Origin: Dissophora ornata
Lineage: Eukaryota; Mortierellomycota; Mortierellomycetes; Mortierellales; Mortierellaceae
Reading direction: 5' to 3'
Length of the DNA: 30,456 bases
Assembly (NCBI GenBank): GCA_025201705.1
Contig: MU616889.1
Span: forward strand, 1-30,456
The notes under the pieces are model-generated. The model saw nothing but the letters and a program-made list of their open reading frames with translations. It searched no databases and had not been told where the DNA came from. This document shows, piece by piece, positions 1 to 10,263 of this stretch; positions within the stretch are counted from its first letter, which is position 1, and every line of letters starts with the position of its first letter. The position numbers were made by a program, and so were the translations under genes.

Positions 1-249
1 CGAATATACAACCATCGCAGACGAAAAAAAAACAAAAAAAAGAAACATAGTCATCTTCAAGCATGCATAGTGCTTTAATCATATGTTCCGTTCAAAAAAA
101 AAATGAACAAAATGACCACAAACAGGTTATACAGATACGTATTACAGATAATATGTGTGTAAGAATGAATATGTGTTGAGTGTGTGTGTGTGTGTGCGCG
201 CGATGAATGTGTGCGTATTGTTGGGTTTGGTCTGTTGTTTTCTATCTAT
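1..249. other. 3' flank of ATG11
   Basis: There is no gene here. The stretch lies downstream of the ATG11 stop codon (minus strand) and should hold its 3' UTR and terminator. It contains two A-rich runs (about 24-50 and 95-104) and a TG/CG dinucleotide tract at about 181-202. No other coding signal is seen on either strand. Confidence 0.6.
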
Positions 250-3200
250 TTACATGCCTCCAGCGGGATGGCCATGCCAGGTGGAAGTGGAAGATGTAGT
301 TCTATTAAAAGCATCCCGTTGTTGTTGCTGTTGCTGTTGCTGTTGTTGCTGCTGCTGCTGCTGTCTTTCGCGATCATTCTCCTGATCCTCGTCCGTCGCA
401 AACACTGCCAATTGCTCCAAATCATCCCGGCGGCTACTAGTGGTGCTCAGTCGGCTTGGGTGAATCGGCGCACTCGAAATGGACGACGCCGACGACGACC
501 CAAAGACTGCTGACGATGCCAAACCTGGAGACGAACCAACATGGGCCTGAGAATGTGTACTGCCCGTGACGCTGACCGTCGTTCCCATTGCTGACACAGT
601 CGACACTCCAGTGATATGGGGCGAAGACGTCATGATCATCGTTCGTGGTGGACTACTAGCTGCCATCGCAGTGGTGGAACCGGAGCCAGAACCACCTCCG
701 AGGTGATGGGAAAGCAACGATGAGATCGAGCCAGAGCCACCAGATCCTGTGCTTCCTACAGAGCTTGAGATTGCTCGGAGTGCATTTGTGGCGGCAGACT
801 GGTGTGGAATCGGAATTGGGGCTGACCCAGATGCGCCTACTAGAGAGTTGCGGTTGCTGCCCGTTGAAGGAGCACTCGCCGTTGAAGGAGCACTTGGAGT
901 AGAAGTGGTTGCAACAGTTGCAGTCGCAGTTGTAGAAGTGATGCTTGTATGGCCAATGGGTGGCAACTGTGCAGAGATCGACATTGAAGACTCGTCCACT
1001 TCAGTGATGGCTGGGGACACCGTCTTGTCACGTCTTGAAGAGCTAGACGATTCCGATGCTTCATTCAAAGCAGACGTTGAGGCATGGTGACGAAGCTTGC
1101 TGCTGCTACTGCTCCTAGATTCTCTGCTACTGGAGTGATACGATGAAGAAGCCTTACCATGGCCATGTCCATGGTATCCATTCCAGCTTGTAGCCTCCAG
1201 CAAATAGTACTTGACACCATCTGCCAGTCCGAACGGGTTATGGGGAGACACCGCGTTTGCAGACGACGACGAAGACGACTCGCCACCATCCATTTCAACC
1301 TCTGCCTCCAGTCTCTTATCAACAATCGCCTCCGTGATCGAGGTGATTCTAGCGACGATCCACTCTCTGTTACGAAGCTGGCTAGACATGGTCAGAGTCA
1401 TTTGCAAAAAGTAGTGCGGGAAATTGATGTTGAACGCAGCCCAGGGTTTTGAAATCGAGTTTCGAGTGGGCAAGAACAATGTCAGGTCATCGACCTTGAA
1501 GTTACGGAACGCAATCTTCTCGTGAGCTTCTGTGGAGGCTCGATTGTACTTTTCCTTGAGATTCTTGCACTCTCGTTGCCATCTCTTGAGAAGATGCTCT
1601 GTATCCAACAACTTCTTCTTGATCAACGCCGTCGTCTCGGTTGCGTTCAAGTCTGTCAAATCAAACGTCTTCAGGATGTCCTTGGAAATCGGCACAGTTG
1701 TGCTAGAACTCTTGCTGGCAGCTCCACTGCTGGAGGAAATAACCGCAGAAGAACTTCCAGCACGCACAGGAGCGCCACTGGATTTGGTCCGCTTCTCGGA
1801 ATCCCCTGAATCCTCAGTTTGCTTCTCAGAGTTTTCCAAGAGTACGGAGGAAGTTGGATGCAACATTTCCGGCTGAATGGCTGCCGCCGAAATTGTGGGT
1901 AGAGAGATGCCCAGATCTAGGGAAAGAGTGCTCAATAGGAGACGAAGACTATCCAGGTCCTCTCTAACGCGAGCATTGGCTGACTCCATCTCCTCCCGGA
2001 GATCAGCGGTTCCTTTCTCTGCATCCTGAGAAGCCATCTTGAGCCCAGCAATAGTAGAGTTCAGAATGTTCTCGTTCGTCTCACGATCCTTGCGCAGTTT
2101 CATTAGTTGATCGTCATGGGTTTTCTTCAAGTCTGATTGCTCTGCCTGATGCTTGATGGCCAAGGCTTGGAGGCCTTGTCCAATCTCCTGGAGTTTATCA
2201 CCCACCTCATCCAAGCTGGAAACCTCAATCTGCACCTGCTCCAGACCAAGAGCAGCCAGAGACTCTTGAATAGGCTTGGAGAGGTCTCTGATAGCATGTT
2301 CCATTTGCTCCAAAAGTCGAGACTTTTCCTTCCAGTCCTCCTTGGCACGTTGGACCATAGTCTTTGCCTCCGCCAGTCGATAATCGACATCTGCTTTGTA
2401 GGATTCGCGCTGTACCTCCATATCAGATATCTGTTTACGAAGAGTCTCAACCTGCTGCGCCAGTTCATCCTTTTCCTTTTGAATGTCGGTGTGGGTTGCC
2501 GTGAGTGACTCGGCCTGAAGTACAAGCTCATCTCTGATCTTTTGGGTGTCCGCGTGTGCCTTGGAGAGGGTCTCATGGTTTCCTTCCAAGGTTGTGTGTG
2601 TATTCCACAACTTGGCATAGTCCTCCTTAGTCCTTTGACCTTCCTCCAGGGCATCAGATGCTTTCTGCCTCTGATCTTCAAGTTGAACACGAATGTTGTC
2701 GTGAACTGCCCGTTGTGAATCATGTTCCTGTAAAAGCTGCTCGTACTTTAGAGTCATGCCGTTCAGCTGCTCATCTAGTTCTTCCGTTCTCTTCTGAGCT
2801 GCCAAGATATCGAAAGATTGGGCCTCCTCGGCCCCCTCCAGGGCCGCTGATTGCAATTTCAGCTCCAGTAACTCTTGTTGAAGCTATGATAAATATACAG
2901 GTTGATATTGTTTAGTACATTAAAGTCGTCAAGCAACTAAAAAAAATCATCGCCAGGAAATAAAACAATGCTCTCTTTTTTTTTCTTTACCTTGGCTTCA
3001 ACGTCGCCCTGATCTTGAAGTTTAGCTTCCGCCAGCTCCAGCTTTCGATAAACCTCTTGCAACTCCTGTTCCTGCAACAAAAGTCTTTCTTCATCTTGCT
3101 TTCGCTCCCGATCAAGCATCAACAATCTCTCTTCATCTCGCTTTCGCTCCTGCTCTTTTGCCAAAGACTGGCTTCGCGCAGCTTGAATATCCTCGGGTGA

Positions 3201-6200
3201 CTTCCATGGCTGATCAGAATGACGAGAGTCCTTGCCTCCACCGCCACCGCCGCTGCTAGCAACAGATGATTCGATATTCGTACCGGCTCTGAAGTTGTGA
3301 TAAATCGTCTCTTCCAGTGAACGAATCCTGGTCTCGTAGGCCTTGATCTTTGTGTTCAGTTCAGTGTTCTCCTTGGTCAGTCGATTGTTTTGCTGCAATT
3401 GCTGCTGCAAAATCTGTTGCTGCTCATCTGAATCCGCTCGATGGGCGGATGACGTGGAGGTGCTTCCTCTAGAAGGCTGCCGAGACAGTTTTGGTGAACT
3501 TGGAGGATTGCCCGACATACCTCCCGCTGCTGACACTGTGGCTGTGGGTCCATGCGCCATCGAGCCAGCTACTACTCCTCCTCCTCCTCCGACCGGGGTG
3601 CCGTGACGCTGGAAAGGCGTACCAGAGCGCTGTTGAATATCAACTCTTGACATGTCCGCTCTCAATCTGGAATTCTCCTCCTCCAGCTTTTGAATTTTCT
3701 CTGTCAAAAAGCTCTTCTCCAAAGTCCGTTCGAATTCACTGCCCATGACGTCCATCTGCGCTGTCATCTTGGTAAGAGTCACTCTCAGTTTCGAAAGTGC
3801 ATCCTGATTTGACTCTTGTCCGCCGCTGATAGAGGAGTTGACCCCGGCGTTCGATTGCTCAGCACCAAGAACGCGGCTTTCATTTCCATCAGGTCCATTC
3901 AAGCTGATGCTCAATTGATTCACAAGTCTCTCAAACTCTACAACATGTTCCCGAGTAAAAGGTGGAAGTCGATCCCGTGTGTTGAGAGCATTAATCTCGC
4001 AGTATGGTGGAACATCCTCCAATCCTGGAACAGGTACAGGCACAAACTTTGCAACCTCAGACCTAAATGAATCTCGTCGACGTTGTTCCAACTGTCTGAA
4101 TCGGGACATGACCTCTGCCAGTTGTTGTGACTTTTGAAGGAGGAGCTTTGAATATTCGCGTCTGCGAACAATCTCTACCACGAGTGCACCATAGGCTATG
4201 GGGATCCGTTGAACATACACAAGTTGACTGAAATCTGCATCTCGTTTCCGCAGAGCATCGTCCAAGCTGGCAAGACTAGGTGGTATACTGGCGATGGTCG
4301 ATTGCAGCCTGGAGATATGCATGAGTTGAGAGATCAGGTTGGCGGTCTGAGAACGCTTTGCGGAAATAAATATGCTGAGTTTGTCCCGCAGCATGTTGTC
4401 CGCATGTCGAGAAGAGTCCAGGTAGTCCGTGATGTAGACGTTCGCCAACTGAACAAGCGCTTCGAGCGTCGAAGCCGATGCCGAAAATCCAGCAGGCCTG
4501 GAAATCTCTGTCAATCGCTCTTTCACACGACTCTGATCTAAAGAGGGGGATATTCAAGTGCATGCCAGAGTTAAGAACTCGGTGCAAAGCGAGGAGTGGG
4601 GGAACATAGGGTAGTTATAGCGGGTCAAAAAACTCACCTCGCATGACGCGCTCGCGGATCTGGCTTTGCTCCTCAAGAGTGTGGAGGATATCTGCCATAG
4701 CATTCTCCAGCTGATCCAGGCTACAAAACAAGCACAGGCAAAAAAAAAGTCAAACGTTAGAATCAGATGCATTTTGCGAACTGCAAAGCTTCAGCTTTTC
4801 AATGCAAAACGCCAACACTTACTTGATACCACTATTGCTTCTAATGGCGACAGTGCCCTCCTGAACTTCCTTGACAGAGCGGGAGAGATCCTTTCCATCC
4901 CGCAGCAAACCCTCGTGGATCTCTCGACAGCGCTCCGCCCACAACACAAGCTTATCTGCTGGTATAAAGTCGGAGATGTAGCGGTCAGTCGAGTCGGATT
5001 GCAGCAATGCTGGATGCACCTTGATTTGTCGCAGGGCTTCAATGTCCCGAGGAAACCTGTTGTTGCAAATTTAAGAAATCTCCAAAATCAGTTTATGCAA
5101 TTTGCATTCGTGATTCATATCTTCCGAGGAAGAAAAAAAAACAATAATAGAAAAAAACAAACAACAAAAGACATGGGGGATACGTACGACTGAAGCAGGC
5201 GGGCCTGTTTTGTGAATTCTTTTGTGGCGAACGCATTGAACTTTTCATATGTCTCCAGCACAGACCTACAAAGGGATAAAGGATATGCGCCATATTTTAG
5301 TGACGGCTCAATTGGTTGAATTGTTGTTGTTGTTGTCAATGCTATCGATGGACACACAACCACACAAGACATTTCAACACCGTTGCTTTTTCAACGATCG
5401 TCGCACAGGCATTTGTATTTTTTGCATCTCTCTCTCTGCATACCGACTGTGGGCGTCCAAATTAGTGAGCGCAACTTGAACCGCAAGAGACTGCACCCGC
5501 AGCTCCTCCATAATCCGCTCACAAACCGCTGCATGCGACACAATCGCCTTGTAATACGCCAGCACATTGGCTGCATACGCTTCAAATGTCCTCTGGAACT
5601 CGTTGCTCCACTCTCGATTTGCAGAGGGCGTATCCAATCGACTGGGTATGGAGATGGCCTGCAACTGTGAGACCGAAAGTGTTGGGACAGCAGGCTCGGT
5701 CCTTGCCTGCTCCGTGAGTGTTAGGATGCTGCTCGAGATATCGGTGGTGAGGACCTCGCGGTTGTAGACCATGATAGTGTATTCATCCTATTAGATTGCA
5801 TGGGGGGTCAGGAGTGAAATGATAAGTTGCGGCTCAGAAGACAGGCATTGGACCGAGGAGGGGGTCGGTTGGTCCACCGACATCAATGCGTTGAGCTATG
5901 ATGGCAGGATAGCGGGAGTGCGTGCTGTCAACACGAGAGAGAGAGAGAGAGAGAGATAGCGGGGGCTAGAGCAGGGATACATGTGTCGGATGTTTTGTCG
6001 TCCGTCCTTCTTCTCTTTTCTTTGGGTCTGCGTCTGCTCATTCGTATCGTGGTCATCTGAACAATAATATAACGGGATAATGGGATGGGAAGGGCACCTC
6101 TTGTTTGGTGCCATGTGATGTTTTCCATAAAACTGAAAAATGAATGTCATGACACGCCTTTGCAGCGCACAATTCATTCACACAAACAGGGGGGGGGGGG

Positions 6201-7382
6201 AGAGATAAAGTCGGACGGGTGTGGGCAATCGCAATTGGTGTTGGCTTTTGGATGCATGCCCCCTGCAGATCACAGCTCTTCCGATGGACGCACAATTGCT
6301 TCCATAGTGTTAAATTAGACTGGGTAACCAACCACCTGAGGTGGTTTTCACTCTAGACTGTTTAATTGGGTGAGGGACAACCATTGTGGACCACAGTGTC
6401 GCATGGATGGATAGTTTGACCGGGTATCACGGCGGTGTGGGTATTGTGTCCAGGTCTGCGTTCCTGAATCGATCGGGTTTGTGTCCCCCTCCTCCTCCTC
6501 CTCCTCCTCCTCCTCTCCCCCCTTTTTTTGGTGGTCTTCTTTCTCTCTCCCTCTCTTTGAGTCAAAAAGACTGAACCTCTCGTCGCTGTCTTGGTGCAGT
6601 GCAAAAGGAAGGCATGCGCCCAAAACGGAAGGGAAGCAAGCCGATAGTACAGGGCAAACATAGGCGACAACAAGTGAGGAACCAGTCCAGGACACAAAAA
6701 AGTATCTCTGGGACATCCCAAAAAAAGCTTTTTCGACAAATAACCCTCCAATGAACACCTTCGAAATGAGCTGCATGTCCTTTCCCTTCCCTTCCCTTCC
6801 CTTCTGTTCTGTTCTGTTCTTTTTTTTTTTTCTCTCATTTTTTCTTTTTTTGGGTCGCTTTACCTTTCCCGTTGATGTAATTGCCTCAAACATCATGTCA
6901 GGCTTGAGTTGCAAGCCTTCAGAGGTCATCAAGATCTGTGAGTTTTGAGGGATCCTGGTCACTTTCTCGATGGCCAGGCGTAATGTGTCAAGTCTAGAAC
7001 CAGTTCATAAAAAGAACAAGAACACAAACACAGCACAAAACATGGTGCAAACACAGCAGCATGAGAGGAGAAAAAAAATAAAATAAAATAAAATACACAG
7101 AGTTCTGGTCAGTTTTCAATGGTCCACGTTTCATTACAAAAAAAAAAAAAAAAAAAAACACGGTCTCGATTCAAATGCAGTGGAGTGAAATATTGACACC
7201 CAAAGGGAGGGAAACAAAAAATGGTGGCAAACAATCACCGCTTTGTCGTTTCTAGCTTTTAGACTCGTAACAAGCACAGAACACACACACACAAACACAC
7301 ACACAACACACACTTACCCATCATTGGGCCGCAGTTGGGGTATCTGCACGCGCTTGCCCGTCTCTGCTCGATAGAGCTTCAT
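250..7382 (-). CDS. ATG11: Autophagy-related protein 11 (Atg11), selective-autophagy scaffold
   Basis: Atg11 (FIP200/RB1CC1-like) links cargo receptors to the Atg1 kinase in selective autophagy. Exons on the minus strand: 7382-7318, 6993-6864, 5787-5444, 5265-5188, 5056-4823, 4720-4638, 4537-2991 and 2883-250, giving 1,704 aa with every junction in phase. The N-terminus (exons 1-2 and the start of exon 3, with DEYTIMVYNRE at about residue 66) resembles the ubiquitin-like domain. The middle is APG17-like with long coiled coils. The Atg11 C-terminal 'claw' domain spans about residues 1284-1396 (IAFRNFKVDDLTLFLPTRN, then PWAAFNINFPHYFL). A Ser/Thr-rich tail of about 308 residues follows, with 15 consecutive Gln near residue 1668. 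The start ATG at 7382 opens MKLYRAETGKRV, which fits the family. Intron 2 is unusually long (about 1,076 nt). The protein is longer than most fungal Atg11s that I recall. Confidence 0.95.
319..363 (-). repeat. CAG/CAA repeat encoding 15 glutamines in ATG11
   Basis: Fifteen consecutive Gln codons (mixed CAG and CAA) lie in the last exon of ATG11, flanked by Arg on both sides. They sit beyond the conserved claw domain. Mixed codons suggest a somewhat stabilised microsatellite. Confidence 0.9.
5935..5956. repeat. (GA)11 microsatellite inside ATG11 intron 2
   Basis: Perfect GA dinucleotide tract in the long second intron of ATG11. The same intron (6863-5788) also holds a G run near 6190-6200, a CTC repeat near 6487-6515 and T-rich runs near 6820-6850. 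No conserved coding sequence was found in this intron. Confidence 0.85.
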
Positions 7383-8120
7383 GTCCAGGCAAGCGTGTTG
7401 TTAGGGGTGTTTTATGCAAACGACGAGTCGCAGAGTCGAGGGAGTTGTGAGGAAGGCGAAGCAAGGGGTGAGAGGGGAAAGAGGGAATGGGGGGAAGCGT
7501 GTGATAAGATAGCTAGAGTAAAAAAAAAAGGCTGGGGGGTAAAGTGAGAAAACCGGGAGTGGTGAGGGAGAGGTGAGGGAGTGGCGAGGGGAAAAGCAAA
7601 GAAGGGAAAAAAGCTTGAGACGAGGGATGCTTTGCTTAGAAAAGAGATGCGAATCGAAAAAAAAGCTGTGGGATGCACACTTTGCTCAAGGCTGATGTGT
7701 GAGATGGTGTCAACTGAGCAAAAAAAATAGAGTGAGTGTGAAAACAGCTGGAACAGCAGACAAATGCACAGGCAAGTCTGTGACTTAAAGAAACGAAAGG
7801 AATGAGGAGAACAAAGACTGAGGGGGAAAGTGTAGCGCGAGAAGGTCTGTGAACGAACACGGTATTGAGAGGAGGCGAAGTGATATGGAGATGCGAAAGG
7901 AAAAGAGGGAAGGAAGGGCAAGGAAACGACTGCGGTAGTAGGAAGACACAATAAGAGTCGAACGCAAAACAAAAGGAACAGGAGTGTTTCGTGGAATACG
8001 TGTGCACGGTGCAGTGTTTCAAGCCGAATGAATGGTTGGAAGAGAGAGAAGAGAGAGAGAGAGTGCAGAACAGGGAGACAGACAGAGAGACGACGTGGTT
8101 TTGCGGGCCGGCTTTACAGC

Positions 8121-8155
<35 letters not shown>

Positions 8156-8521
8156 TGGTGCGGATGATTCGCTTGCATTAGGACCCTATCCCGCCATCGC
8201 TCGAGCAATTGCAACCGAAGCTTTGCCAGTCACGCCATTGCCCGACCCTCACTCGACACACACCTCAACACGAGGTGGCGTCGTGATTTTGGGGGGATCA
8301 GAACGCAAGAACGCACGAGGCACCTTTTGTGCCCTCGACTGTGCCCTCGACCTTGGGGCATCCGCCAATGTCGTATTTGTTTTGCTCCGCACTCGCAAAT
8401 CGCTCTCAACGATATCGGTTCTCATTTTTCGTTATATTTATTTTATTTTTGGTATCAGGATCCGCCCGTGATTCCTTTTGTCGTGAAGGACGCGAAATGG
8501 TTAGGCTAGGCTACTCCCCCC
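7383..8521. other. Spacer upstream of ATG11, promoter region
   Basis: No gene is recognised between the ATG11 start and the 3' end of the hydroxylase gene. On the minus strand the stretch is strongly pyrimidine-rich (about 7440-8100), which is common in fungal promoters and produces long spurious Ser/Phe/Leu-rich frames. A run of 31 A lies at 8122-8152. I cannot point to a specific promoter element. Confidence 0.55.
8122..8152. repeat. A31 homopolymer
   Basis: Thirty-one consecutive A residues in the ATG11 upstream spacer, on the plus strand. This is a simple slippage-prone tract. Confidence 0.95.
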
Positions 8522-9694
8522 TTATTTCTGCTTCGCCTCTTGCTCCAACTTCGCCCTGGTCTGCGCAGCTTCTCGTTGCTTCTTCTTCTCCAATGTCAGT
8601 TCTCGACTTCCTGCCGTACCATGGAACCAATCAAGGATACCTACAGGTCCATAGTTTTTGTTGAACACCTCGTGATGATAGTCGTGTGCCAATGGCGAAG
8701 GGAACAATGGTAGGTGGAAGCCGCAGTGGGAGTTGATCGCATTGGTTTGACCTAAAACATAAAAGGAAAACATGTCATGAGATTTGTATCCTGCAAAAAA
8801 AAATATTCCTCCGAACAATGTCCACTGTCTCGTCAGTTTTCTTTTTTACCGATGGTGATCCACAACCACAGGGTCAGGACATGCGACTTCATCACGACAG
8901 GTCCCAAAAGTAGAGGCGAAAGGTTGCACACGAAATGTTCCAAAGGGTGACAGTAGATTGCTATGAGAGAGAAAATAAACAGAAAACGGTCAAGTTTTAC
9001 TCTCCCAATGTTCATTTACCGCCACGTTGTTTTTTCTTCTTCTTTCTTTCTCCTTACCTGCAATCCCAATGGGGGCAGTATACAGGTGATGTTGCTTATG
9101 GATTCTCTTGTACAACTTTGGGTGATGAAACAACCTGTGTCCATAGTAGAATCCAATCTCCTCAATCGCCAAGAACCCAATCGACTCTTTCGCCAAGTCC
9201 CACACTGTCGGGAGCTCCATCCCAAAAGGGTTTCCTCTCCATTCCATCAGGGCGTACAACAACAACCCTGTGGGTACGCCCACCAAGAACTGATTCTGCA
9301 ACACCACCCATAGCGCCTTTGTGTACCACTCCCATGTCGGAACCTTGAGCGGTTGGATCTTGTACCGCCAAAACGATTTTGGGAACTGGTACAGATCCAG
9401 GACTGCAAGCAATGAGACCCAGAACCAAAACCCGACTTCAGAAACCACAAATGTGCCACCGAGGATGAGGACTGGCTTGGAGTAGGTGGCCAGCATGTAG
9501 GCCCAGAACCGTTCGCCGTAGAGGTTGAGACCACCAAAGAAGAGTCCAATCACGACAGCGAAGAAAAAGACATCGCCAACCTCGAACGGAGCCTTATGGT
9601 GAGATACGACAGGACCCCATTCGTCCTGGACAGAGACTTGGTCGTCTTGGTCTTGGTCAGGGTCCACGTGTTTCAGTTCGGAGGATGCAGCCAT
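8522..9694 (-). CDS. Fatty acid hydroxylase / sterol desaturase family protein (FAXDC2-like)
   Basis: Integral-membrane di-iron oxygenase of the fatty acid hydroxylase superfamily (PF04116 type), expected in the ER; members oxidise sterols or fatty acids. Exons: 9694-9058, 8960-8850 and 8751-8522, totalling 325 aa. The expected histidine clusters are present: HRLFHH (residue 186), HKQHH (199), NSHCGFH (about 256) and HDYHH (272). Several hydrophobic segments precede them. The C-terminus is a short charged helix rich in Lys, Glu and Gln. The start codon lies in a good context (gccATGgct). The closest named relative by motif order is FAXDC2. A C-4 methylsterol oxidase (ERG25) is the main alternative, but the N-terminal region and HDYHHEVFNKNYG fit the FAXDC2 type better. 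The exact substrate is unknown. Confidence 0.92.
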
Positions 9695-10263
9695 GGCAGA
9701 GAATGAAGAGAAATGGGAATGGGAGGTGAAGATGAGAGAGAGTGTGTGTGTGTGGTTGAGTCTAGACGACTACCAGGGCAGTGAATGTTCACAAGTAAGG
9801 AAAGGTCGCGGGTAGGGTTGCTTTTGTGGAGACGAAGCCCGAATTCTTTTTCTGTGGAGAAAAGTTTGTCGTATCAAAAAGGAAAGTAGGAGGTGAAGTA
9901 GCCATATAGCAGACGCGCTTTTGACAATTCTTATATGCGAATGGTGCGGAAATATCGCTGACTAACAGCTATTGCCATTTCGGGTCATTCCCTACTCACT
10001 TGCTTGTGTGTTGCTCTCGGCTCTCTCTCCGCTGCTTGCTCTCACATGTCCCAGGACAGTTGTGGAAAAGTGGAAGCCTCACTCTGAGCGACCGAGCCAG
10101 CGCTTTGGCGTTCAAGAGGATCTCCACATGTACCAATACTCGGATACGTGACAAGGGCAAATTATTAGAAATGCACTATCGTTTTTAATCGCGTGGTAGG
10201 TAGCCTATCATGTCCCGCGATCATGCACAAATATACGGTATGCAGATTTTTGCCCTCCTTTTA
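9695..10263. other. Spacer, hydroxylase promoter and NIPA 3' flank
   Basis: No gene is seen. The region just upstream of 9694 (minus strand) should hold the hydroxylase promoter; a short TG tract lies near 9744-9752. The part near 10200-10263 is the 3' flank of the NIPA transporter. Confidence 0.5.

Noticed and set aside
749..1876. Plus-strand frames opposite the last ATG11 exon
   Set aside because: They are antisense shadows of a well-supported coding exon and resemble no protein family.
5374..5443. Extension of ATG11 exon 3 beyond 5444
   Set aside because: Reading on soon meets a stop; the donor GTATGC at 5443 joins in phase to exon 4 (SVLETYEKFNAF).
6348..6962. Long open frame on the minus strand reaching into the ATG11 gene (Lys/Glu-rich)
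   Set aside because: Only its first part (exon 2 of ATG11) is coding; the rest reads through the GTAAAG donor at 6863 into purine-rich intron sequence.
7412..8214. Minus-strand frames rich in Ser, Phe, Leu and Pro
   Set aside because: They are produced by the pyrimidine-rich spacer upstream of ATG11, overlap each other in several frames and show no domain or codon bias.
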